Source: Agrobacterium vitis (lineage in GTDB: Bacteria; Pseudomonadota; Alphaproteobacteria; Rhizobiales; Rhizobiaceae). Taken from it: a stretch of DNA of 64,000 nucleotides. Both the position numbers and the translations under genes were made by a program. The notes beneath the pieces are model-generated. The model saw only the letters and a list, made by a program, of their open reading frames with translations, was not told where the DNA came from and did not search any database. The stretch covers positions 881,001-945,000 of the forward strand of contig NZ_CP118260.1 in the NCBI RefSeq assembly GCF_013337045.2, given 5' to 3'. Below, piece after piece: positions 24,956 through 32,702 of this stretch; the first letter of the stretch is position 1; each line of letters starts with the position of its first letter.

Positions 24956-25964
24956 TGCAAGGGAGGCTATTCCCCAGTTCACGCCCGTTAATCTGCTGAC
25001 CGGTTTCCTTGGCTCCGGCAAGACGACGCTGCTCAAGCGCTTGCTGTCGGACCCGGCGCTTGCCGATACGGCGGTGCTGATCAATGAGTTCGGAGAAATC
25101 GGCCTCGATCACGACCTGGTGGAAACGGTCGATGGCGATACGGTGCTTTTGCAATCCGGCTGCGTCTGCTGCACCATTCGCGGTGATCTGGCAGAAGCCG
25201 TACGCACCTTGCATGAGCGGCGCGAGCGCGGCGAGATCGCGCCCTTTCGCCGGGTGATGATCGAAAGTACCGGGCTTGCCGATCCGTTTCCGATCTTATC
25301 GACGCTGAAAGCCGATCCGGTCCTGCGCCATCATTTTCGCCACGGCAATGTCATCACCACGGTCGATGCCATCAACGGCTTGGGTCAACTGGACGCTTAC
25401 GGCGAATCGGCCCGGCAAGTGGCGATTGCCGACCGGCTGGTCATCACCAAAACCGATATGGCTGAAGCCGTCGAACATCAGGAATTGGCGGCCCGGCTGA
25501 GGGGGCGGCTTGTGGCGATCAATCCGGATGCGGCCATTCTGACCGCGGCAGATGCAGATTTTTCAGTCGCCACCTTGCTGGAAGACGATGCCAGCCTGCA
25601 CAGTTCCACCCTGCAATCGGCCAGCGGTTTTTACTGCGAAGCGCCGGTAGATGCTGGCCATAGCGGTGACTTCCGCTCCTTCGTGGTCACGGTTGACGAG
25701 CCGATTGACTGGACCGCTTTCGGTATCTGGTTGACCATGCTGCTCAACCGGCATGGCGCTAGGGTTATCCGGGTGAAGGGCATTTTGAACATCGCGGGCG
25801 AAGACCGGCCCGTTGCCATTCACGGCGTCCAGCATCTGGTGCATCCGCCCGTCCATATGGGCGGCTGGCCATCGGCGGATCGGCGCTCCAGACTGGTCTT
25901 CATTGTCGATGGATTGGAGACGGCGCTGATTAGGCGGTCTTTCGAGGCCTTTGCGATAAAGTGA
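24948..25964 (+). CDS. CobW/COG0523 family GTPase, putative metallochaperone
   Basis: 338 aa. Walker A is GFLGSGKTT (19-27), the metal-binding CxCC motif is C72-V-C74-C75 (GCVCCTIRGDL), and IESTGLADP carries the switch region. The C-terminal CobW_C domain occupies about 230-330 (WPSADRRSRLVFIVDGLE). The family delivers metals such as Zn, Co or Fe to client enzymes using GTP. The most likely clients here are the PgdA/imidase-type hydrolase just upstream or another enzyme of this cluster. No Zur box could be confirmed. The start overlaps the small CxxC gene. Confidence 0.9.
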   Translation: MADAREAIPQFTPVNLLTGFLGSGKTTLLKRLLSDPALADTAVLINEFGEIGLDHDLVETVDGDTVLLQSGCVCCTIRGDLAEAVRTLHERRERGEIAPFRRVMIESTGLADPFPILSTLKADPVLRHHFRHGNVITTVDAINGLGQLDAYGESARQVAIADRLVITKTDMAEAVEHQELAARLRGRLVAINPDAAILTAADADFSVATLLEDDASLHSSTLQSASGFYCEAPVDAGHSGDFRSFVVTVDEPIDWTAFGIWLTMLLNRHGARVIRVKGILNIAGEDRPVAIHGVQHLVHPPVHMGGWPSADRRSRLVFIVDGLETALIRRSFEAFAIK

Positions 25965-25987
25965 GAGCATGGATGGTGGTGGAGGCT

Positions 25988-26004
25988 CTATCGTTTTACG
26001 ATAG
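25988..26004 (+). promoter_or_regulatory. Small hairpin just upstream of the leaderless binding protein
   Basis: CTATCG and CGATAG pair around a TTTTA loop, ending nine bases before ATG 26013. The only purine-rich tract (GGAGG, 25981-25985) is just before the stem, so when folded the stem could bring it closer to the start codon. This is a possible structured translation start; the effect is inferred. Confidence 0.35.
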
Positions 26005-26012
26005 CTCTATAA

Positions 26013-27254
26013 ATGAGTCAGGAATTTCAAACGCCAATGAATACCCATAATCCACCGGCTTCCTTTCCTGCGCCCGCCCTTCAGACCGAAGGCAAGCCGC
26101 GTCTTCGGGTGCTAGGCACGGCGATTTCGTTGCTGGAGCCGCTGCGTCTGCAGGCGCAGCAGGATCTCGGCATCGAGGTCGTGTTCGACAATAACGACTT
26201 CCTGACCACCCAGCACAAGGCGGCGCAGGCACCGGACAGTTACGACATTTACGATCAGTGCTTTCATAACCTGGATATCGTCTGGTACTGGCGGGCCGTC
26301 CAGCCGATAGAATTGAAGCGGATCGACCTCTGGACCGAGATTTCCGATCTCACCAAGACAGGCCGTCTGGAGCCGAGTGCCCAACTGGGCAAGGGTGACG
26401 CTCCGGTCAAGAAGCTTTTCGTCCAGCCGGATCTGTCACTGGGAGAAAATCCGACCGGCCATATTTCCATGCTGCCCACCACCCATAATTTCGATAGTTT
26501 TGCCTATCGCAGCGACCTTATGAATAGCCCCAAATCCGTGTCCAGCTGGGCAAGCCTGTTGGACGAGGCCTGGGCGGGCCGGGTGGCGCTGGTGGATGAG
26601 CCAGCCATCGGTATCTTCGATGCAGCTCTTGCTGCCGAGGCGGCTGGTCTGATGCGGTTTGACAATATCGGCAATATGACCGTGGCCGAGATCGATCGGC
26701 TGATCGCCATCCTGACCGAGAAGAAAAAGTCCGGCTTTTTCAGAGATTTCTGGCGCACCGCCGAGGATGCCGCGACCCTGATGGTCCGGGGACGTACCGA
26801 TATCCAGAGCATGTGGTCAACAGGCATTACCATCCTTAGCGGCCAGGGCATGGCCGTGGAACAGGCGGTGCCGGTCGAAGGCTACCGCGCCTGGCATGGC
26901 GGGCTTTGCCTGTCGCGCGGCCTTGAAGGCCGGATGCTGGACGTGGCCTATGACTATCTCAACTGGTGGATATCAGGCTTGCCAGGCGCTGTCGTTGCAC
27001 GGCAAGGCTATTATATTTCCACGCCGAAGCGCTCAAAAGCCTTTCTGAGCACCGCGGAATGGGATTATTGGTATGGCGGCCTGTCGGCAGTGCAGGACTT
27101 GCCCGGACCGGATGGAGCGATCCGGATCAAGGCTGGCGAAAGCCGCAGCGGTGGGTCTTACTGGCAGCGTGCCAACCGCATCGCGGTGTGGAACACCACC
27201 ATGGACGAACATAATTACCTGGTGCGTCGCTGGCTTCAGCTGATGGCAGCATAA
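26013..27254 (+). CDS. PotD-like solute-binding protein without a signal peptide
   Basis: 413 aa, or 405 from ATG 26037. The PotD-type type 2 binding fold is recognisable and related to the protein at 21220 (QGYY, YWYGG, then an ANRIAVWNTTMDEHNYLVRRW end block). Unlike that protein, the N-terminus (MSQEFQTPMNTHNPPASFPA) has no hydrophobic core, no twin arginine and no lipobox, and a stop codon lies directly upstream, so no longer form exists. It is therefore predicted to be cytoplasmic. A parallel exists in this same window: NasS is a cytoplasmic relative of NrtA that senses nitrate. A ligand-sensing or buffering role is possible (inference). Confidence 0.8.
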   Translation: MSQEFQTPMNTHNPPASFPAPALQTEGKPRLRVLGTAISLLEPLRLQAQQDLGIEVVFDNNDFLTTQHKAAQAPDSYDIYDQCFHNLDIVWYWRAVQPIELKRIDLWTEISDLTKTGRLEPSAQLGKGDAPVKKLFVQPDLSLGENPTGHISMLPTTHNFDSFAYRSDLMNSPKSVSSWASLLDEAWAGRVALVDEPAIGIFDAALAAEAAGLMRFDNIGNMTVAEIDRLIAILTEKKKSGFFRDFWRTAEDAATLMVRGRTDIQSMWSTGITILSGQGMAVEQAVPVEGYRAWHGGLCLSRGLEGRMLDVAYDYLNWWISGLPGAVVARQGYYISTPKRSKAFLSTAEWDYWYGGLSAVQDLPGPDGAIRIKAGESRSGGSYWQRANRIAVWNTTMDEHNYLVRRWLQLMAA

Positions 27255-27280
27255 TATTCTATTGATTGAAGGAGTAACCG

Positions 27281-28645
27281 ATGACCCCAATCATGTCAGG
27301 CAAAAGCATTGCCCAGCTTGCGGTATTGATCCAGTCCGGCGCGCTCGATCCGCAGGATCTGGCCCATCAGACGTTGGCAGCCATCCGGGATCACGCGGAT
27401 CAGACGATTTTCACCCGGCTGACGCCGGAGCGGGCGATGCAGGAGGCCAAGGCTTCGGCATCGCGCATCCGGGCCGGTTGCTCGCTTGGCCCTTTGGACG
27501 GGATACCGATTGCCTGGAAGGATCTTTTCGACCTCAAGGGAATAACCACCACCGCAGGCTCCGTGGTGCTGGATGATCAGCCACCGGCGGTGCGCGATGC
27601 AGATGTCGTCCAGGCTCTGGCAAACGCCGGGATGGTGTCCATCGGTCATGTCAATATGAGCGAATTTGCCTTTTCCGGGCTTGGGGTCAACCCGCATTAC
27701 GGCACGCCGCGCAATCCGCACAGCATGGGTGAGGCACGGGTTCCTGGCGGATCGTCCTCCGGCTCGGCTGTTGCCGTGGCCGCTGGGCTGGTACCGGTAT
27801 CGATCGGGACGGATACGGGTGGGTCAGTGCGCATTCCCTCCGCCTTCAATGGCATTGTCGGCTATAAGGCAACCCGTGGCCGCTATTCCATGCGTGGCGT
27901 CTTTCCTCTTTCCAAAAGTCTCGATTCACTTGGTCCGCTCTGCCGCACGGTGCAGGACGCGGTTTGGGTGGATGCCGCCATGCGCGGGTTGACGCAGCCG
28001 CAGGTGACCCGCACCGCCTTGGCCGGACGCCGTTTCGTGGTGCCGGAAAGAGTGTTTTTCGATGGCGCTGAGGATGGTGTGGTTCAAGCGTTTGAGGCAG
28101 CGATCCGCCGTCTGGAACAGGCGGGCGCCGTGGTGCGCCGTCAAGCCTTCCCGATCATGCAGCAGATCCTCGATGTTCTCGCCAAGCATGGCCCGCTGGT
28201 GACGGCGGAGGCCTATGTATTGCATCGCCACCGTCTGCATGGGCCGGACGCGGCCCGCATGGATCAGCGCGTCGCAACCCGTGCGCGGTTAGGCGAAAAC
28301 ATCAGCCTTGCCAGCTATGTCGAGCTTATCGAACGGCGTGAGCAATTGATTGCGGAATTTACCGGCCAGATCGGCACGGATGAATTCATCCTGACGCCAA
28401 CCGTCGCGCATGTCGCACCACTGACCGCGCCGCTTGTGGCTGACGATGACCTGTTCGTGGCCACCAATGGCAAGACATTGCGCAACACAATGCTCGGCAA
28501 TTTCCTCGATTGGTGCGCGGTTTCGCTGCCATGCGGAACGGGTGATGCCAATATGCCGGTTGGCCTGCAAGTCTCCGGGCCTGCAGGGTCCGATGAGGCC
28601 CTGCTTGGTCTGGCGCTTTCGGTGGAAGCGGTGGTTTGCGGCTAA
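27281..28645 (+). CDS. Amidase signature family amidohydrolase
   Basis: 454 aa. The catalytic triad is visible: K80 (IAWKDLFD), cis-Ser S158 (PGGSSSGSAVAVAAG) and nucleophile S182 (GTDTGGSVRIPSAF). Spacing between the two serines is 24, as in characterised members. The enzyme cleaves amide bonds to acid and ammonia. It follows the leaderless binding protein by 26 bp with AAGGAG upstream, so it belongs to the transporter cluster. Next to a putative imidase it could cleave the half-amide made by ring opening. GatA is ruled out by context (no gatB or gatC). Cytoplasmic. Confidence 0.9.
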   Translation: MTPIMSGKSIAQLAVLIQSGALDPQDLAHQTLAAIRDHADQTIFTRLTPERAMQEAKASASRIRAGCSLGPLDGIPIAWKDLFDLKGITTTAGSVVLDDQPPAVRDADVVQALANAGMVSIGHVNMSEFAFSGLGVNPHYGTPRNPHSMGEARVPGGSSSGSAVAVAAGLVPVSIGTDTGGSVRIPSAFNGIVGYKATRGRYSMRGVFPLSKSLDSLGPLCRTVQDAVWVDAAMRGLTQPQVTRTALAGRRFVVPERVFFDGAEDGVVQAFEAAIRRLEQAGAVVRRQAFPIMQQILDVLAKHGPLVTAEAYVLHRHRLHGPDAARMDQRVATRARLGENISLASYVELIERREQLIAEFTGQIGTDEFILTPTVAHVAPLTAPLVADDDLFVATNGKTLRNTMLGNFLDWCAVSLPCGTGDANMPVGLQVSGPAGSDEALLGLALSVEAVVCG

Positions 28646-28651
28646 ATAAGC

Positions 28652-29128
28652 CTACATCGGAAACAGGCTGGTCAGAGGCATATGCGATTTGACGATCGGT
28701 GATTTCAGCACCACGAAGCTGAAATATTTGTCGATGCCGATATCCATGTCGGTCAGCCTTTCCATGATCGACTGATATTCGCCAATCCCTGATGTGACGA
28801 ATTTCAGCATGTAATCATAGCCGCCGGAGACCAGGTGACATTCGATCACCTGGTCGACCTTTTCGACGGCGGCCAGAAAACGGGCAAAATCAATCTGCCT
28901 GTGGTTCTTCAAGGTGATTTCGGTAAACACCGTCAGCGTCTGGCCAAGCTTGCTGACATTGATCTGGGCGGAATAGCCTTCGATATAGCCATCCGCCTGA
29001 AGCTTCTTCACCCGCATCAGGCAGGGACTGGGTGACAGATTGACCAATTCGGCCAGTTCCACATTGGTGATCCGGCCGTTCTTTTGCAATTCATAGAGAA
29101 TCTTGATGTCGATCCTGTCGAGTTTCAC
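28652..29128 (-). CDS. Lrp/AsnC family transcriptional regulator
   Basis: 158 aa from GTG 29128, supported by AGGGGA upstream; the open frame extends further, but that part does not look like Lrp. Helix-turn-helix VKLDRIDIKILYELQKNGRI with LSPSPCLMRVKKL as recognition helix, then a RAM domain to the end. Convergent with the amidase (7 bp between ends) and divergent from the FAD oxidoreductase at 29352. Divergent Lrp proteins often control amino-acid-degrading oxidases, so that neighbour is the likely target. Confidence 0.87.
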   Translation of the reverse strand: MKLDRIDIKILYELQKNGRITNVELAELVNLSPSPCLMRVKKLQADGYIEGYSAQINVSKLGQTLTVFTEITLKNHRQIDFARFLAAVEKVDQVIECHLVSGGYDYMLKFVTSGIGEYQSIMERLTDMDIGIDKYFSFVVLKSPIVKSHMPLTSLFPM

Positions 29129-29351
29129 TCTACTGTTTCCCCTGAAGCCTGTGTGCCAGCATATTATGCTTCGAAAACCAAAGTGCAAGCGGCCATCATC
29201 GGGAAAGCACGCTGGAAGGCTTTGAAAAACCTTATGCAACACAGGGATTGTTTGCGTTTCCAAAAACGGAAGGAAATGCTGAATCTGGGGCAATCGCGGT
29301 GCTTTTCACTGATGGAAATGCTTATGCTGATCAGCAATCAAGGAGTTTTTC

Positions 29352-30689
29352 ATGCGTGTCCCCCTGTTGCGAATCGAGACCCACACCACTTTGCCTGAGG
29401 CGGCTGATGTCGTGGTGATTGGCGGCGGTATCGTCGGGACATGCACCGCCTATTTCCTGGCAAAGCGCGGCGTCAAAGTCGTGCTGTTGGAAAAGGGGTT
29501 GATCGGGGCAGAACAGTCCAGCCGCAATTGGGGCTGGTGCCGCCAGCAAAACCGCGATGCCCGCGAATTGCCGATGGCGACCAAAAGCCTGGATCTGTGG
29601 CATAGTTTTGCCAGCGAGATTGGTGAGGATGTCGGGTTTCGCCGTTGCGGCCTGCTTTACCTGAGCAATAGCGAGGCGGAAATCGCCACCTGGGCCAAAT
29701 GGCGTGACTTTGCCAAAACGGTCGGCGTCACGACCCATGTGCTTTCGGCAAAAGAAGCCGCCGAAAAAGGTAGCGCGACGCACAAGCCCTGGCTCGGCGG
29801 GGTCTTTTCGCCCAGCGATGGCATCGCTGTCCCGGAGCGGGCTGCACCGGTCATTGCCCGTGGCGTGATGAAATTTGGCGGAACCGTCATGCAGCATTGC
29901 GCGGCCCGTGGGTTGGAAACCGAGGCTGGCCGCGTCAGTGCGGTGGTGACGGAAAAGGGGACGATCCGCACGGCAACGGTGGTGATGGCGGGTGGCGCCT
30001 GGGCGTCGTCCTTCTGCAATCAGTTGAATATTCGCTTTCCGCAGGCCTCTATCAGATCCTCCATTCTGTCTGTCGGTCCTCTTGATGGACTAGGGGCAGA
30101 AGCGTTGCCGGACGCCCTGCATACGGCGCGGGTGTCGGTGACCCGACGGGGCGATGGCGGCTATACCATGGCGATCAGCGGTCGTGCCAGCGTCGATCTG
30201 ACCCCCCAGCAGATCCGTTACGGCAAGGCCTTCCTGCCGATGTTCCAGCGGCGGTGGAGAAGTCTGAAGCCGGGTACCATCGAAGGTCTGCGCAATGGCC
30301 ATGAGACGCTGGCGAAATGGGCGCTGGACAAGATCACCCCCATGGAGCGCAACCGTATTCTCGACCCGATACCGGATCGCAAACTGATTGCCGAAACCTA
30401 TCGCCGGGCTGGTGAATTGCTGCCTGCTTTGGCTGGCGCAAAGATTTCGGCCAGTTGGGCTGGCTATATCGACAGTACCCCGGATGGCGTGCCCGCCATC
30501 GGCGAGATTCCATCCCTGCCGGGCTTTATTCTGGCCGCCGGATTCAGTGGCCATGGTTTTGGCATCGGGCCAGGGGCAGGGCATCTGATCGCCGATATCA
30601 TCACCGGTTCCGAACCGATTGTCGATCCCAAAGACTATCGGCCCGAGCGGCTGGCGCACTCCGCCTGGGGCAAGGTCGCGGGCTTCTGA
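29352..30689 (+). CDS. FAD-dependent oxidoreductase, DadA/D-amino acid oxidase-like
   Basis: 445 aa DAO family flavoprotein. The FAD dinucleotide motif is VVVIGGGIVGTCTAYFLAKRG (GxGxxG), followed by VVLLEKGLIGAEQSSRNWGW, where the SSRNWGWCRQQNRD block resembles D-amino acid dehydrogenase-like enzymes. The C-terminal FAD contact is AAGFSGHGFGIGPGAG. It oxidises an amine or amino acid, probably passing electrons to oxygen or the respiratory chain. It has AAGGAG upstream and a divergent Lrp regulator. The substrate cannot be named. The 216-bp gap after it (30690-30905) has no visible gene. Confidence 0.87.
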   Translation: MRVPLLRIETHTTLPEAADVVVIGGGIVGTCTAYFLAKRGVKVVLLEKGLIGAEQSSRNWGWCRQQNRDARELPMATKSLDLWHSFASEIGEDVGFRRCGLLYLSNSEAEIATWAKWRDFAKTVGVTTHVLSAKEAAEKGSATHKPWLGGVFSPSDGIAVPERAAPVIARGVMKFGGTVMQHCAARGLETEAGRVSAVVTEKGTIRTATVVMAGGAWASSFCNQLNIRFPQASIRSSILSVGPLDGLGAEALPDALHTARVSVTRRGDGGYTMAISGRASVDLTPQQIRYGKAFLPMFQRRWRSLKPGTIEGLRNGHETLAKWALDKITPMERNRILDPIPDRKLIAETYRRAGELLPALAGAKISASWAGYIDSTPDGVPAIGEIPSLPGFILAAGFSGHGFGIGPGAGHLIADIITGSEPIVDPKDYRPERLAHSAWGKVAGF

Positions 30690-30905
30690 TCCCCGCTTCT
30701 TCCCGGCCAGGGCGGGTACGGGATTGCAAAACCGCTGCTTTCTGCCTATAGAAAGGCCATTAACCCCGGACCCGGTGAAATTCCGGGTGGCTATTCTGGC
30801 CGCCGATCCGCCAGACAACGCACGACATTTCTGAAACGTGATGATCCGTTTATTCGGTCAGCTCTGAGCGTTTTTGAAAATCTTCCCCGTTGCGAAACAA
30901 TCACC

Positions 30906-32387
30906 ATGAAAAAAATTGAACGATACCAGCGAGACTGGTTCTCGAATATTCGTGGCGATGTCCTGTCGGGCATTGTCGTGGCCCTTGCCCTTATTCCTGA
31001 AGCCATCGGCTTCTCGGTGATTGCCGGGGTCGATCCGAAGATCGGTCTGTTTGCCTCGGTTATCATCGCCTGCGTATCCGCCATCTGCGGTGGGCGTCCC
31101 GGAATGATTTCCGCTGCCACCGCCGCAACCGCAGTGTTGATCGGTGGATTGGTCAAGGACCACGGCATTCAATATTTGTTTGCCGCAACGGTGCTGATGG
31201 GCCTGCTGCAAATTCTGGCGGGCTTCCTGAAGCTCGGGCGTTTGATGCGCTTCGTGTCGCGTTCGGTGATGACGGGCTTCGTCAATGCCCTGGCGATCCT
31301 GATCTTTATGGCGCAATTGCCGGAATTGCTTGGCCGCCCACCATCGACTTTCGTGATGATCGGTGTGGCGCTTGCCATCATCTATCTCTTCCCGCGTCTC
31401 ACCAAGGCGGTGCCGTCGCCGCTGGTGGCAATCGCCGTGCTGACGGCTGCGACCTGGTGGTTTGGGTGGGATGTCCGCAGCGTCAGCGACCTCGGCGAAT
31501 TGCCGTCCAGCCTGCCATTGTTCGGCTGGCCGCAGGTGCCGCTGACCTTCGAGACGTTGCAGATCATTTTCCCGTATTCCATCGCGCTTGCCGCCGTTGG
31601 CTTGCTTGAATCGCTGCTGACGGCCCAGATCGTCGATGATATGACGGATACGCAAAGCAACAAGAGCCAGGAATGCATCGGCCAGGGCGCAAGCAATATC
31701 GCTTCCGGCCTGTTCGGTGGCATGGGCGGCTGCGCAATGATCGGCCAATCGGTGATCAATATCTCGTCGGGTGGGCGAGGGCGACTTTCGACCTTCATGG
31801 CCGGTGGCTTCCTGCTTGTGCTGCTGCTGGTGCTGGACGATATACTGCGGGTCGTTCCCATGGCCGCGCTGGTGGCAATCATGATCATGGTGTCGATCGG
31901 CACGTTTTCCTGGCGGTCGATCATCGACCTGCGCACCAACCCTCCATCCTCGTCGCTGGTCATGCTGGCAACCGTCGTGACTGTTGTTGCCACCCATGAC
32001 CTGTCGAAAGGCGTGCTGGTCGGCGTGCTGCTATCGGGCGTGTTCTTTGCCGGTAAAGTGGCGCGGATGGTGCATATCAAAGCCGAAGATCATGCCGATG
32101 GCGCAAGGCTGTACCGCGTGGACGGGCAGATTTTCTTTGCGTCCTCCGAAGCCTTTATCGCCGCCTTCGATTTTGATGACGATGTGAAATCCATCACCAT
32201 CGACGTTACCCAGGCGCATTTCTGGGACATTACCGCGGTTGGCGCCCTCGACAAAGTGGTGCTGAAGTTCCGTGCCAAGGGCGCTGTGGTGGATGTGAAG
32301 GGGCTGAATGTGGCCAGCGCCCATATGATGGATCGCTTTGCCCTGCATCGTGATCCGCAAGCCATTCTCAGCGCGGGTGGGCATTGA
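30906..32387 (+). CDS. SulP family anion transporter with STAS domain
   Basis: 493 aa. Ten or more membrane segments in residues 1-390, starting with the SulP signature region [30 protein letters not shown], and a cytoplasmic STAS domain in about 400-490 ([40 protein letters not shown]). Family members move sulfate, bicarbonate or dicarboxylates. No carbonic anhydrase or sulfate genes lie beside it, so the substrate is open. Apparently monocistronic. A gene for a multi-hairpin small RNA begins about 125 bp after its stop. Confidence 0.9.
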   Translation: MKKIERYQRDWFSNIRGDVLSGIVVALALIPEAIGFSVIAGVDPKIGLFASVIIACVSAICGGRPGMISAATAATAVLIGGLVKDHGIQYLFAATVLMGLLQILAGFLKLGRLMRFVSRSVMTGFVNALAILIFMAQLPELLGRPPSTFVMIGVALAIIYLFPRLTKAVPSPLVAIAVLTAATWWFGWDVRSVSDLGELPSSLPLFGWPQVPLTFETLQIIFPYSIALAAVGLLESLLTAQIVDDMTDTQSNKSQECIGQGASNIASGLFGGMGGCAMIGQSVINISSGGRGRLSTFMAGGFLLVLLLVLDDILRVVPMAALVAIMIMVSIGTFSWRSIIDLRTNPPSSSLVMLATVVTVVATHDLSKGVLVGVLLSGVFFAGKVARMVHIKAEDHADGARLYRVDGQIFFASSEAFIAAFDFDDDVKSITIDVTQAHFWDITAVGALDKVVLKFRAKGAVVDVKGLNVASAHMMDRFALHRDPQAILSAGGH

Positions 32388-32478
32388 TACGATTGGTGAT
32401 TGACGAGGGAATTCGGATGAGGACCGGATGAGCAATTCGCTACGCGCATAGCGCATGGCTGACGTGCGAAAAACTGCC

Positions 32479-32506
32479 TCGAAATTGTGCGAAAATCAGG
32501 TATAAC
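32479..32506 (+). promoter_or_regulatory. Putative promoter of the four-hairpin small RNA
   Basis: TCGAAA (32479-32484) and TATAAC (32501-32506) are separated by 16 bp. The predicted start, about 32513, falls at the base of the first hairpin. This fit between promoter and RNA structure is the main support; the sigma factor is not certain. Confidence 0.45.
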
Positions 32507-32512
32507 TCTTTT

Positions 32513-32678
32513 CATCGAAGCAATGCATCCTCCTCCCGCAAAGCTTCGATATACCGAGCCAGCTTCTCCTCCTCCCAGAGCGGCCCGTCGGAATGACGGC
32601 ACTCCTCCTCCCAGTCGTCATTCGGTTCTTTTCGAAAAGCCTGCCGCACCTCCTCCCGCGGCAGGCTTTTCGTTTTTG
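32513..32678 (+). ncRNA. Small RNA with four CCUCCUCCC loop hairpins (cuckoo/CcsR type)
   Basis: Four copies of CCTCCTCCC lie at 32529-32537, 32568-32576, 32604-32612 and 32649-32657, each in the loop of its own stem. Stem 1 is ATCGAAGC/GCTTCGAT. Stem 2 is weaker (GCC-GCT-CT with AG-AGC-GGC, bulged). Stem 3 is GAATGACG/CGTCATTC. Stem 4 is a perfect 15-bp pairing (32633-32647 with 32658-32672) followed by TTTTT, so it is also the terminator. The motif is an exact complement of Shine-Dalgarno sequences. This matches the alphaproteobacterial cuckoo RNA family and Rhodobacter CcsR1-4, stress-induced RNAs that act on mRNAs. It lies between sulP and the convergent cysG. Confidence 0.82.
32633..32677 (+). 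terminator. Intrinsic terminator formed by the fourth small-RNA hairpin
   Basis: A perfect 15-bp stem (CGAAAAGCCTGCCGC and its complement) around a 10-nt loop A+CCTCCTCCC, then TTTTT at 32673-32677. It ends the small RNA 25 bp before the stop codon of the convergent cysG. Confidence 0.85.
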
Positions 32679-32702
32679 GAGGGTTTTCTCTTAGCCGCCT
32701 TT

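Noticed and set aside
30858-31997. 379-aa open frame on the minus strand, very His/Arg/Gln/Asp rich
   Set aside because: Antisense of the SulP transporter; composition reflects the reverse complement of membrane-protein codons.
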